A stretch of 64,000 nt of DNA from UMGS1649 sp045611765 (GTDB lineage: Bacteria; Bacillota; Clostridia; TANB77; CAG-465). Below are positions 34,275-43,525 of the stretch, piece by piece. A model generated the notes under the pieces. That model was not told the origin of the DNA and searched no databases. It was given only the letters and a program-made list of their open reading frames with translations. Every line of letters begins with the position of its first letter. Positions within the stretch are counted from its first letter, which is position 1. Both the position numbers and the translations under genes were made by a program. The DNA lies in assembly GCA_045611765.1 (NCBI GenBank), contig JAZKXT010000010.1, forward strand, positions 1-64,000, in the 5' to 3' direction.

Positions 34275-34327
34275 TGAAGTGCACCCCAAATGTTAGACAA
34301 AAAATCTAACATTTGGGGCGCACTTCA
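34275..34327. repeat. Long palindrome between convergent genes
   Basis: 23-base arms, TGAAGTGC A CCCCAAATGTTAGA (34275-34297) and its reverse complement at 34305-34327, with one mismatch and a 7-base AC/A loop. It has no T run. It could terminate both converging genes, or be the remnant of an insertion-sequence end. Confidence 0.75.
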
Positions 34328-34336
34328 CATAGAAGA

Positions 34337-35056
34337 CTAGTCTTTAGCATATTTTTCTATAAATTTGTCATGTGCTTTTTGTTCTATATCAAAATCAAAT
34401 GGTTTAAATACAAAACTAGAATCTTTACCTAATACAAGTTCTTTGCATATTTTTTCTAGCAATTTAGGATTTCTCGCAAGTACTGGACCAATTAAATAAG
34501 TACCATAGAAGTTTTTTTCTCTAAATCCTTCGGATTTGGAATTTAAGTCTGAACCAAATCCTTTTTCAACTGTAAATAACGGGTCGGCTATTCCAACTAT
34601 TTTTCCTTGGTGATTTTCAAACCCTAATATTTTGTCATCAATTTCGTCATAGTCAAATACACATTCCGAAACAATTCTTTTATGAGTTCTTTCGGTTGTA
34701 TAGTTGAAAAAATCTAATGTTTCAATTACTGTGTCCTCGTGCGTAATGGATTTTCCGAACAGTTCAATGGAATTTCCTGTAGCGATGAATAGTTTATTAT
34801 TAATTATCATTTGATTTAAATTCTCTTTATATTTCATAATAGTATTTAACGCAAGCATTTGGTTTTGTTCAGTTCCTGCTCCTATATAAACTACATCTAA
34901 GTTATCTAAATCCCAAGGTTCATTATCGAAGCTCAATTGTTTTATTTCAACTTCAATACCTTGTGAAAGTAAAGCTTTTTCTAAAGCCATAACATTACCG
35001 TTTTCACCATAGAGATTTAGTAAATCATGAAATAAATGTCCTATTGTTATTTTCAT
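34337..35056 (-). CDS. gatD: GatD-like amidotransferase subunit, catalytic residues missing
   Basis: 239 residues, COG3442 class I glutaminase fold beginning MKITIGHLFHDLLNLYGENGN. Partner of MurT in lipid II amidation (D-Glu to D-isoGln). The nucleophile elbow expected as CGGYQ is TGNSIELFG here, and the catalytic His expected in GTYLHGP is Ile (FYGTYLIGPVLARN). The GFENHQGK motif remains. So glutamine hydrolysis looks lost while the fold and coupling to murT are kept; free ammonia or another glutaminase may be used (inference). Start overlaps the murT stop by four bases. Confidence 0.82.
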   Translation of the reverse strand: MKITIGHLFHDLLNLYGENGNVMALEKALLSQGIEVEIKQLSFDNEPWDLDNLDVVYIGAGTEQNQMLALNTIMKYKENLNQMIINNKLFIATGNSIELFGKSITHEDTVIETLDFFNYTTERTHKRIVSECVFDYDEIDDKILGFENHQGKIVGIADPLFTVEKGFGSDLNSKSEGFREKNFYGTYLIGPVLARNPKLLEKICKELVLGKDSSFVFKPFDFDIEQKAHDKFIEKYAKD

Positions 35057-36384
35057 TTTGTTTCCTCCTTTGCTTCAAATAATGCTTTGAATGGAGCAAC
35101 AAAGTCGAAGTTTAAAATGCCAAAGATGTATTTTGATGGAGTATTAAGTATTGCATCTTTGGCCGCTGGTAAATTATCATAAACTTCTATATTGTTAAGC
35201 CCAGCCAATTTTATACGTGTAGCTATGTCGTATGCATGAGGGCCCGCACAAATAACTTTATCTACATCAAGATTATTTAAAATTTCAAAATCTATATCAT
35301 ATAACCAAGATAAATCATCAAAGTTATATCTTCTGCTTATTTCTTTCCAACCAATAACAATTGTTTTGCTTCCTTCAAAACGTTCTGTGAAAAGCAAAGA
35401 TTGATTAAAAGTAGTACTATTTTCATTCTTGTTGTTTAGAACATATACATCTTTTTCGTTATGACTATAATGATTATACATTTTAGTATTTTGGTTAAGT
35501 TCATTGATATATAATGAAACCTGTTCTTTATCTAACCCCAACTCTGAACATAGAGTAAAAGCGGCCGTTGTGTTATACACACTATACAACAAATCATATT
35601 GGAGTTTTAGTTTTATATTATTGTTTACTGTCATTTCAAAGTTTGAATAATCTAAATCTGTTATGTGGTATTTTGACGCCGGATGTGAAAAATCACATTT
35701 AGGGCAATTGAATTTACCCATATTCTCGAAGTGATAATATTCATACTCTAGTTTTTTATTGCATTTTGGGCAATATACAAGATTAAGGTTTTTAAATTTG
35801 TTATCCGTGTAAGACCATTGAGACTTGTCTAATGTATAATATACGCAGTTACATTCACTCTCCAAATTAAACTTCATAAGATATGGATCATCACCGTTAA
35901 GTATTAATGTTACACCCCTAGGCAAAGCATTTTTCACTTCATTAAATACCATATCAAAATGACCTTGACGTGGTGGTTGGTCACGAGTAATATTTGTAAT
36001 AACAATGTGAGTTGGTTTTACATCATTAAAAACAAACTTTGCATATCTTTCATCCATTTCATAAACAAGAACATCACCAACAACATTTCCATTCATATTA
36101 CAATTTTCCAAAAGCATAGTTGTAATACCTGCAGTTAAGTTTGCGCCAGAAGCATTGTGTACCACTTTATACCCCATTTTTCTATAAACGTGAGCTATTA
36201 TGCTAGATGTACTTCCTTTTCCAGAAGAACCAGTAACGGCTATAATAGCTTTTGGTAGTTTAAACTTCTTAAGCAAATTTTTATCTAATTTTAGTGCTAT
36301 TTCTCCGGGTAAGGAACTCCCTTTTCCTAATAGTTTGCCGGCAAGCACGACCATTTTACCCAATAATATTGCTATAAATTTCAT
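35053..36384 (-). CDS. murT: Lipid II isoglutaminyl synthase subunit MurT
   Basis: 443-residue Mur-ligase-like protein that activates the D-Glu carboxylate of lipid II with ATP. P-loop VTGSSGKGSTSS near residue 50, NITRDQ, a four-Cys zinc ribbon insert (CPKCNKKLEYEYYHF and CPKCDFSH, about 238-262), and a C-terminal DUF1727 domain with GILNFDF carrying the conserved Asp. Read against the origin-outward direction of its surroundings. Operon with gatD. Confidence 0.92.
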   Translation of the reverse strand: MKFIAILLGKMVVLAGKLLGKGSSLPGEIALKLDKNLLKKFKLPKAIIAVTGSSGKGSTSSIIAHVYRKMGYKVVHNASGANLTAGITTMLLENCNMNGNVVGDVLVYEMDERYAKFVFNDVKPTHIVITNITRDQPPRQGHFDMVFNEVKNALPRGVTLILNGDDPYLMKFNLESECNCVYYTLDKSQWSYTDNKFKNLNLVYCPKCNKKLEYEYYHFENMGKFNCPKCDFSHPASKYHITDLDYSNFEMTVNNNIKLKLQYDLLYSVYNTTAAFTLCSELGLDKEQVSLYINELNQNTKMYNHYSHNEKDVYVLNNKNENSTTFNQSLLFTERFEGSKTIVIGWKEISRRYNFDDLSWLYDIDFEILNNLDVDKVICAGPHAYDIATRIKLAGLNNIEVYDNLPAAKDAILNTPSKYIFGILNFDFVAPFKALFEAKEETK

Positions 36385-36450
36385 ATTGTTACCTCACTTA
36401 TGGGTATATTATACTCAAATGTGAAGCTATATACAAGATATACAGCAAAT

Positions 36451-36485
36451 AAATATGACACCTAAGAAAAATAGATGTCATATTT
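36451..36485 (-). terminator. Terminator after the flippase gene
   Basis: AAATATGACA / TGTCATATTT stem, loop of about 15 bases, T/A-rich tail, 7 bases past the stop at 36492. Confidence 0.7.
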
Positions 36486-36491
36486 ATTATT

Positions 36492-38078
36492 TTATTCAAA
36501 CCTATCAAATACTTTATTAAGTATAGGAATGGATTTTTGTTCGTCTTTGGTTAATGTTTTTTGCACTAGTAACAATATGAAATATACTAGTGCGCCAACA
36601 ATTATACTAATTACCATATTTAATATGCTACTTGTAATTAACATGCCTAATCCTTTATATGTGAAATATACTGCAATTCCCATTGCCATAGCTGCAAACA
36701 GTGGTTTTACAATAACATTTTTAATGTCTCGTTTGCTTCTTAAAGATTTGTAAAGTACAGTTGTAACGATTAAACAGTTAACTAGGTGATAAACAATTGT
36801 TGTAATAGGCACTATAACTTCACCATAAACAGGAATAAGAGTTACGTTTAATATATATTTAACTATTGCTGCAACAACTACAGAAAGTCCTGGAACTATA
36901 AGTTTACCAATACCATTTAATGCTCCTTGTGCAACCTGCGCAAGTAATGAGAATATAATTGCCCAAGCTTCTATTTGAAGTAGCAATGAGCCTTGTGGCG
37001 CATTTGGGAATATTGCTTGGAATACAGGCTCAGCTAAAATAACAAGACCAATTGTACAAGGTAATGCTATTATAGAAGATAATTTCATTGAGAAGTTTAT
37101 TCTATTTTGAGCTCCTTTATAGTCTTTCTTTACCATAAATTCCGTAATCATTGGTATAAGTGGAGTAACAATTGCAACATTAAATGTGTGTGGAATTGAA
37201 ACCAATATATCTACTTTACCAACAATAATACCATAAATTTCATTTGCTTTTTCGATGGAATAACCATAATTTTGAAGACCCTCCATAACAGATAGAATAT
37301 CTACAAGACCAGATAGAGATACAACTATACTTGCAAATGAAATAGGAATAACGTATTTCATTATTTTTCTTACAGTTACTTTTGTGCTTTCTACAAGATG
37401 TGGTGTAGCATTACATATATTTTCATGAATACTAGCTTTGTTCTTTTGATAGAACATATATAAATATACTAAAGCAACTAATGTAGACACAGCCGTGGCA
37501 AATGTTGACCCCATTGCCATTATTTCAGGTGATTTTCCCATTAACATTAGCACAAATACAACAGAACAAATGCTATTTACAATTTGCTCTAATATTTGAG
37601 CAACACTGTGAGCGGATACGTTTTGCATCCCGATAAAATATCCTCTATATACCGATGCAATTGATACAAATAATACTGCCGGCGCAAGTGTTGCCAACGT
37701 TCCAGCGACTCCGGGATTTGAAAGCAAATGTACAGATATAAAATCTGCACCGAAGAATAACACTGCTGCAAAGAATAATCCTATAAGTGTAAATATTTGA
37801 GTTGCTGTTTTAAAAACTTTGTGTGCGCCTTTGTGGTCTCCAACCGCCATTTTTTCTGCGACTAGTTTAGATATGGCATTTGGAACACCAGTTGTTGCTA
37901 TGGCGAGTATAAAGACATATACTTTATAGCCCGTACCATAGTAGCTGTTACCTGCGTCCTGGAATCCTTCTATATTTGTGAGAATTACTCTATATATAAA
38001 TCCCATGAGTTTTATTAAAAGTTGTGCCCCCATGACGACGGCGACACTTTTCATGAAAGTTTGTTTTTTAATAGCCAA
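36492..38078 (-). CDS. SpoVB/MurJ-type lipid flippase (MOP superfamily)
   Basis: 528 residues, about 14 membrane helices. N-terminal FMKSVAVVMGAQLLIKLMGF and YRVILTNIEG, plus PAVLFVSIASVYRGYFIGMQN, match the SpoVB/YtgP polysaccharide biosynthesis family, which includes MurJ orthologues of Firmicutes. Likely flips lipid-linked cell wall precursor in growth or cortex synthesis. Located next to murT-gatD, which modify the same lipid II. Confidence 0.87.
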   Translation of the reverse strand: MAIKKQTFMKSVAVVMGAQLLIKLMGFIYRVILTNIEGFQDAGNSYYGTGYKVYVFILAIATTGVPNAISKLVAEKMAVGDHKGAHKVFKTATQIFTLIGLFFAAVLFFGADFISVHLLSNPGVAGTLATLAPAVLFVSIASVYRGYFIGMQNVSAHSVAQILEQIVNSICSVVFVLMLMGKSPEIMAMGSTFATAVSTLVALVYLYMFYQKNKASIHENICNATPHLVESTKVTVRKIMKYVIPISFASIVVSLSGLVDILSVMEGLQNYGYSIEKANEIYGIIVGKVDILVSIPHTFNVAIVTPLIPMITEFMVKKDYKGAQNRINFSMKLSSIIALPCTIGLVILAEPVFQAIFPNAPQGSLLLQIEAWAIIFSLLAQVAQGALNGIGKLIVPGLSVVVAAIVKYILNVTLIPVYGEVIVPITTIVYHLVNCLIVTTVLYKSLRSKRDIKNVIVKPLFAAMAMGIAVYFTYKGLGMLITSSILNMVISIIVGALVYFILLLVQKTLTKDEQKSIPILNKVFDRFE

Positions 38079-38280
38079 AATAAAGCCCCCTTAAATTTAA
38101 CTACTATTATATAATACAAAACTCTAGTTTTCAACTGAAAAGAGGTTTAAATTTAAACTCGTATATACTTGCTAAATGTTGGAAATAATAATTTTGGAAC
38201 AATTGTGCTATAATGTGTGAATTAATTGACTTTGAACACACATTATGATAAGATTATGTCGAAAAAGAGAGTGATTATTT

Positions 38281-38736
38281 TTGATACATGTTATATTTAT
38301 ATGCACGGGAAATATTTGTAGAAGTGCAATGGCAGAAGGCTATTTGAAATATAGAATAAAAGAAATAGGAAAAGATAAACAAGTTAAGGTAAGTTCAGCG
38401 GGGATATATGCAAAGCAAGGTGAACCGTCACCTATTAACGCAAAACGAGCAATTGAAAATTATGGAGCAGATATATATGAGCATACAGCTACAACATTAG
38501 ATGCGACTAACATAGAACAAGCGACACATATTTTAGTTATGACAGAAAGACATAAAAGAGATATGATTGCTAGATATCCAAAACTTGTAGATAAAATAAA
38601 GCTTTTAGGTGAATATGCTAAAGATAAGAAATACAAAGAGATAGATGATCCTTGGGGATATAGTTTTGATGTATATGAGAAATGTGCGAAAGAGATAGTA
38701 GATAGTGTAGAAGGTTTTCTTGACCAGGAAATATAA
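38281..38736 (+). CDS. Low-molecular-weight protein tyrosine phosphatase
   Basis: 151 residues. P-loop CTGNICRSAMAEG (Cys8 and Arg14) at the N-terminus and the general acid region DDPWGYS (Asp near 121). The start is a TTG at 38281 behind GAGAGTG; no ATG precedes the P-loop. Such enzymes often regulate capsule or arginine phosphorylation (YwlE type). It heads an operon with the tagO-like gene. Confidence 0.9.
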   Translation: MIHVIFICTGNICRSAMAEGYLKYRIKEIGKDKQVKVSSAGIYAKQGEPSPINAKRAIENYGADIYEHTATTLDATNIEQATHILVMTERHKRDMIARYPKLVDKIKLLGEYAKDKKYKEIDDPWGYSFDVYEKCAKEIVDSVEGFLDQEI

Positions 38737-38748
38737 AGGAGAAAAAAC

Positions 38749-39852
38749 ATGGAATATTTAATATATGGGGGCGTATTGCTATTTTCTTTTATTGTTAGTT
38801 TTGTAACAGTCCCTATGGCAATAAAATTAGCACACAAATTAGGAATAATAGACAACCCAAAACAAGATGATAGAAGAGTGCATAAAGCGCCTACTCCTAG
38901 GGTTGGTGGTATAGCAATGGTTGCAGGAGTAATGCTTTCAGTACTGCTATTTTATATATTGTCATTTTTTACAGATATTAAAATAGACAATAGATTAATA
39001 GGATATGTGTTAGGAGCAGTAGTAATAATTACAATGGGATTTGTAGATGATCTAAAAAACTTAAAACCACTATATAAATTTTTATTACAATTAATTGCTG
39101 GTATGATAATCTATGTATTCGGAATAAGTATAGTAGGAATTAAGATACCGTTTATATATCCGCAAATGATAGATTTTGGAATTTGGGCTTTCCCAATAAC
39201 TCTGATATGGGTACTAGGAATTACAAATGCAGTTAATCTAATTGACGGGTTAGATGGTTTGGCAGCAGGAATATCATCAATAGCAAGTGTATCATTATTA
39301 GTAATATTTGCAATAGTTGGAGCTCCTATGGAGGCATTAATTATTACTATAGCTTTAGTTGGAGCTACAGTAGGATTTTTACCATATAACTTTAATCCGG
39401 CCAAAACATTTATGGGAGATACAGGCTCAAATTTCTTGGGATATACGTTAGCCACTGTTTCAATAATGGGGATGGCAAAAGGCTATACAGTTTTAGCTAT
39501 AGTTGCGCCATTAATAGTATGTGGTGTACCGGTTTTTGATATGGTATTTGCTATTGTTAGAAGACTTGCAAAGCATCAAAAACTAACAGCTCCAGATAAA
39601 GGACACATACATCACAGATTATTGAAACACGGATTTTCACAAAGACAAGCAGTGTTAATACTTTATGGTTTGACTAGTATATTAGGAATAACAGCAGTAA
39701 CTTTAGTTTCTGGTATGACAAAACAAGGAATACTTTGCATAATTTTAGCTATAATAATATGGGTAATAGGTTATGTATATAACGATTTAAAATTAAAAAG
39801 AAATACTATGATACCAGAAGAAACTGGTGTAGAAAATAAGGAAGGGGAATAG
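38749..39852 (+). CDS. Undecaprenyl-phosphate N-acetylhexosamine-1-phosphate transferase
   Basis: 367 residues, about ten membrane helices, family of TagO/WecA. Motifs seen: RRVHKAPTPRVGGIAM, GFVDDLKNLKPLYKF with the catalytic Asp pair, NAVNLIDGLDGLAAG, FMGDTGSNFLGY, and PDKGHIHHRLLKHGFS. It starts wall polymer or capsule synthesis on undecaprenyl phosphate. AAGGAG site, 13 bases after the phosphatase. Confidence 0.92.
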   Translation: MEYLIYGGVLLFSFIVSFVTVPMAIKLAHKLGIIDNPKQDDRRVHKAPTPRVGGIAMVAGVMLSVLLFYILSFFTDIKIDNRLIGYVLGAVVIITMGFVDDLKNLKPLYKFLLQLIAGMIIYVFGISIVGIKIPFIYPQMIDFGIWAFPITLIWVLGITNAVNLIDGLDGLAAGISSIASVSLLVIFAIVGAPMEALIITIALVGATVGFLPYNFNPAKTFMGDTGSNFLGYTLATVSIMGMAKGYTVLAIVAPLIVCGVPVFDMVFAIVRRLAKHQKLTAPDKGHIHHRLLKHGFSQRQAVLILYGLTSILGITAVTLVSGMTKQGILCIILAIIIWVIGYVYNDLKLKRNTMIPEETGVENKEGE

Positions 39853-39855
39853 ATT

Positions 39856-40305
39856 ATGGGAATAAAACAAGATTTGATGGCAGCTTTAAAAGAAGCAATG
39901 CAAAACAAGGATACTTTAAAGAAAGATACGATTACAATGCTTAGAGCAGCAATATTGCAAGTAGAAAAAGATGGCCAAAAAGAGCTTACAGAAAGTGAAA
40001 TGCAAGCAATAGTAGCAAAAGAAGTTAAGAAAAGAAAAGAATCAATAGCAGATTTTGAAAAAGGTGGTAGACAAGATTTAGTTGAGCAAACAAATAAAGA
40101 GATAGAGATTCTATCTAATTATTTACCGGAGCAATTAAGTGAAGCTCAAGTTATAGAGTTAGTTGTTGCTACCATAAACGCAGTTGGTGCTACAGGGATG
40201 AAAGATATGGGCAAAGTAATGGGGGCCCTTCGCGAAAAAACAGCAGGAAAAGCAGATGGCAAATTAGTGTCAGATTTAGTAAAATCTGAACTTGCCAAAA
40301 TGTAA
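39856..40305 (+). CDS. yqeY: GatB/YqeY domain protein
   Basis: 149 residues, all helical: N-terminal LMAALKEAMQNKDTLKKDTI, middle KRKESIADFEKGGR, C-terminal GAVMG-like segment GKVMGALREKTAGKADG. The family is the tail domain of GatB as a separate protein; proposed tRNA-related role. Packed between the tagO-like and yfmF genes. Confidence 0.9.
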   Translation: MGIKQDLMAALKEAMQNKDTLKKDTITMLRAAILQVEKDGQKELTESEMQAIVAKEVKKRKESIADFEKGGRQDLVEQTNKEIEILSNYLPEQLSEAQVIELVVATINAVGATGMKDMGKVMGALREKTAGKADGKLVSDLVKSELAKM

Positions 40306-40315
40306 AGGAGAAAAA

Positions 40316-41557
40316 ATGAGAGATATTATTATTCAAAATAGTGATAGATTTAAGAGTGTTTTTGTAACAGTTAATATGTTATTGCCACTTGTGGCAGTAA
40401 ATACTGGCAAGAATGCTCTTCTTGCTATGGTGCTAAAAAAAAGCAACGAGTTATATAAAACAGAAAAGGAATTAGAAAGGGCATTGGCAGGTCTTTATGA
40501 TACTACAATAGATGTAACTGTTGAAAAACTAGATAATTTATATAATATACAAATTTGCATGGAAATTTTAAACGTTAAATACATGTCTAAAGAGGATATA
40601 GAAAAAGCAAAACAAATTTTATGCGCTATTATATGTAAGCCAAACATTATTAATGGTAAATTTGATCAAGCTATATTTGAAAGAGAGAAAGCAACTCTTT
40701 TAGAAAGAATAGCAGAAGAAAGGGACGACAAGAAAAAATACGCGTTAGAGTGTTTAAGACAAGATATGTTTAAAGGTACGGAGTATGAAGTATCAGTCTT
40801 TGGAACAACTGAAATGGTTAAAAAAATTACGAATGATGATTTAATCAAACATTATGTATATGTTATACAGACGGCACAGGTAGTTGTTTCAGCTGTCGGC
40901 AATTTAACCGGAATGGAAGAATTACCAAGACAAATTCACAACAGCATATGTGAAAGATGTGGAAAACACATAGTAGAAAATGAGAAAGATGTGGAATTTA
41001 CATTTGGCGAAATACAAGAGCATGTAGAAAACCAAGATATAAATCAAAGTGTGTTGTGTATCGGATTAAGAGTAGAAAACGCTACAAGAGAAGACGAATA
41101 TGCGCTTACGCTATACAACACTATACTTGGTGGAACACCAGCTTCTAAGCTTTTTCAAAATGTAAGAGAAAAAGAAAGTTTGGCGTATTTTGCTAAATCA
41201 CAATATAGTAAGCTAAAACAAGTTATATGCATGTTTTCGGGAGTGGATCCGGTCAATAATGAAAAGGCAAAACGTGTAATGTTAGAACAATTAGAACTAA
41301 TAAAGAATGGAGAGGTTTCTGCTGAGGAATTTTTTGCGGCAAAACAAAGTTTAATATCTGCATATAGAGAACTTAAGGATTCTAAAGTTGGATTAACGCG
41401 TAACATGCTAAACAGCGAGTTACTTTTTGGGCGTGATGTGGATATAGATGAAATGATATTAAAGCTACAACAACTAACATTACAAGATGTTATACAGGTC
41501 GCAAGCAAAGTAAAGGCGACAAACATTTTTTTACTGGGAGGTGTGGCTCATGTATAA
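40316..41557 (+). CDS. yfmF: M16-family peptidase-like YfmF (zinc site absent)
   Basis: 413 residues from the ATG at 40316 with an AAAGGAG site. M16 insulinase fold but without HxxEH: the N-terminal domain has KNALLAMVLKKSNELYKTEKEL where the zinc motif would be. The C-terminal half contains GGTPASKLFQNVREKESLAYF, the typical partner-domain signature. Forms a pair with the active YfmH; such pairs are named in databases in connection with EF-P 5-aminopentanol modification, and efp with a PGKG loop is in this window. Confidence 0.85.
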   Translation: MRDIIIQNSDRFKSVFVTVNMLLPLVAVNTGKNALLAMVLKKSNELYKTEKELERALAGLYDTTIDVTVEKLDNLYNIQICMEILNVKYMSKEDIEKAKQILCAIICKPNIINGKFDQAIFEREKATLLERIAEERDDKKKYALECLRQDMFKGTEYEVSVFGTTEMVKKITNDDLIKHYVYVIQTAQVVVSAVGNLTGMEELPRQIHNSICERCGKHIVENEKDVEFTFGEIQEHVENQDINQSVLCIGLRVENATREDEYALTLYNTILGGTPASKLFQNVREKESLAYFAKSQYSKLKQVICMFSGVDPVNNEKAKRVMLEQLELIKNGEVSAEEFFAAKQSLISAYRELKDSKVGLTRNMLNSELLFGRDVDIDEMILKLQQLTLQDVIQVASKVKATNIFLLGGVAHV

Positions 41558-42827
41558 TATAGAAGAAAATTGCAAGACAGGGGAGAAAGTATATAAAACC
41601 GTATTAGATAACGGACTTAAAGTATATGTATGTCCTAAACCAGGATTTACTAAAAAGATAGGAATGTATGGCACAATTTATGGCTCAATAGATAATGAAT
41701 TTGTAGATATTACAACAGGCAAAAGAATTAAAGTAGAAGATGGAATTGCTCACTTTTTAGAGCATAAATTATTCGAACAAGAAGGGGATAATGCCTTAGA
41801 TGTATTTGCTAAAATGGGAGTAAGTTCAAATGCATATACTTCTTTTGATCATACAGTATACTTCTTTGAAACGAGTAGTAAGTATGAAGAATGTTTAGAA
41901 AAATTATTAGAATTTGTAAATACTCCGTATTTTACAGATGAAAATGTTGAAAAAGAAAAAGGAATAATTAGTCAAGAAATACGTATGTATGATGATGACG
42001 CAAGTGCAGTTTGCTATTATAATACATTAAGAGCAATGTATAAAGAACATCCATTAAAAGTGGATATTGCAGGAACTGTGGAATCTGTTAATAGAATAGA
42101 TAAAGAGGCTCTTTACTCTTGCTATAACACTTTCTATAATCCGGCGAATATGTTTGTTATCGTAATTGGTGACGTTGATGTAGATTATACTATTAAAAAG
42201 ATAAATGACGAGATGACAAAGGCTTCTAGAACTTCTATGGAAGTAGAAAGATTTTGTTTGGAAGAACCTACAGAAATAGCAAGTGCTGAAATAGAGAAAA
42301 AGTTAGACGTATATATGCCATATATATGCATTGGATTTAAGCATAAAAAACAAGATGGAAAAACAAACGTTAAGAATACAGTAATTGTAGATATCTTAAA
42401 TGAAATGTGTTTTTCTACCATGTCAGATTTCTATGAGAGAATGTACAATGCTGGTCTAGTAAATGAACCGGTGCAAATAAGCTACGAATGCGGTGCTGAC
42501 TTTGCACACACTATAATATTTGCAACATCAAAACGATATACAGAATGTATAAAAAACATAAAAGAGTATATTACTGAACTTAAACAAACAGGTGTAGATG
42601 AAGAATTGTTTAATATTGTAAAAAGGCAAAAACAGGGTGAACAAATACATCAAACAGAAGATTTAATGCATATTCATAGGCAAATTATAGACAGTATAAT
42701 ACAAAGAACACCAGTGTATGAAGAAACAACAGCCTTATATAGTATTACAAAACAAGATGTAGATAATTTTATAAAAGAATATTTAACTGAAGAAAATATT
42801 GTAGTATCTAGAGTTGTTGAAAAATAG
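41550..42827 (+). CDS. yfmH: M16-family zinc peptidase YfmH
   Basis: 425 residues from the ATG at 41550, overlapping yfmF by 8 bases, with a GGGAGGTG site inside yfmF; the earlier GTG at 41541 overlaps that site. Active zinc motif HFLEHKLFE (HxxEH) at about residue 70 and the downstream Glu (EKEKGIISQEIRMYDDD). Catalytic partner of YfmF. Confidence 0.88.
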   Translation: MYNIEENCKTGEKVYKTVLDNGLKVYVCPKPGFTKKIGMYGTIYGSIDNEFVDITTGKRIKVEDGIAHFLEHKLFEQEGDNALDVFAKMGVSSNAYTSFDHTVYFFETSSKYEECLEKLLEFVNTPYFTDENVEKEKGIISQEIRMYDDDASAVCYYNTLRAMYKEHPLKVDIAGTVESVNRIDKEALYSCYNTFYNPANMFVIVIGDVDVDYTIKKINDEMTKASRTSMEVERFCLEEPTEIASAEIEKKLDVYMPYICIGFKHKKQDGKTNVKNTVIVDILNEMCFSTMSDFYERMYNAGLVNEPVQISYECGADFAHTIIFATSKRYTECIKNIKEYITELKQTGVDEELFNIVKRQKQGEQIHQTEDLMHIHRQIIDSIIQRTPVYEETTALYSITKQDVDNFIKEYLTEENIVVSRVVEK

Positions 42828-42837
42828 TAAATGTAAG

Positions 42838-42884
42838 AAGCGAAGCTAAGGTTAGTATAACACTAATAGGCTTCGCTTATTTTA
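42838..42884 (+). terminator. Terminator after yfmH
   Basis: AAGCGAAGC / GCTTCGCTT with an inner GTTAGT / ACTAAT pairing, followed by ATTTTAG. Confidence 0.85.
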
Positions 42885-42980
42885 GTTCGGGTGGTGCCAC
42901 ATAAATTAATTATGACTACTAACAATTGGGAAAGTGTCGAAAAATAGCGAAACTTGCGGTCGATTGTTGGTGAAAAAATA

Positions 42981-43009
42981 TTGACATGCTTGTACAAAGA
43001 TGTTATAAA
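42981..43009 (+). promoter_or_regulatory. Promoter of the Spo0E-like gene
   Basis: TTGACA (42981-42986), 17 bases, TATAAA (43004-43009). Confidence 0.82.
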
Positions 43010-43033
43010 TAAATCATAAGGGATGTGATTAAC

Positions 43034-43186
43034 ATGTTAGAACAGATAAATGTGTTAAGAGAGAAACTAGAAACACAAATTCTAGAAAATGAGTCTTATG
43101 ATGTGATACTTATAACAAGTAAACAAATAGATAAGTTGTTGGTTGAATATTATAACAGCGTATCTGCAGCAAATTTAATAGCCTAA
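43034..43186 (+). CDS. Spo0E-like sporulation regulator (50 aa)
   Basis: 50-residue protein encoded from the ATG at 43034 with a GGGATGTG site. It has the Spo0E-family layout of two short helices, with the signature TSKQIDKLLVEYYN matching S..LD.LI..YY. Spo0E proteins dephosphorylate Spo0A-P and delay sporulation. It is a single-gene unit with a good promoter. Its last four bases overlap the end of the convergent 43183 gene. Confidence 0.8.
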   Translation: MLEQINVLREKLETQILENESYDVILITSKQIDKLLVEYYNSVSAANLIA

Positions 43187-43524
43187 TTCTGGTCAAATAA
43201 AATAAGCGCGAGAATTATAATTATGCTATAGTCTATTTGATTTTCCCTAAACATAAAGAAAAGCATTATTAGTATTATTAAATCATCAATATTTATGCTT
43301 ATCCCGAAGACCTCTAATCTATCACCGTTTAAGGAAAATAAATCGTTGTTGAATATGCTACTAGTGTTGTAGTTTTCGCTTCTTGTAAAATTAGAGTTGG
43401 GGTTAGCGTTTGGCGTATTAGGTGTATTAGCGGGTATATCCTGAACATGCCCAAAAGAGCACATATTTTGCATATATGCGCTATTAGGGTAATAAAAAGG
43501 GTTGTTATACAAAGGATAATACAT
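43183..43524 (-). CDS. Asn/Tyr-rich protein with C-terminal membrane helix
   Basis: 113 residues from the ATG at 43524 (two bases past the end of the preceding gene). N-terminal half is Tyr, Asn and Pro rich (MYYPLYNNPFYYPNSAYMQN, then NTPNTPNANPNSN); the C-terminal 40 residues are hydrophobic (DDLIILIMLFFMF and SIIIILALILF). No family recognised. The low-complexity head resembles spore-coat or surface proteins (inference). Last gene of the operon running opposite to the secretion-like cluster. Confidence 0.65.
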   Translation of the reverse strand: MYYPLYNNPFYYPNSAYMQNMCSFGHVQDIPANTPNTPNANPNSNFTRSENYNTSSIFNNDLFSLNGDRLEVFGISINIDDLIILIMLFFMFRENQIDYSIIIILALILFDQN

Positions 43525-43525
43525 T

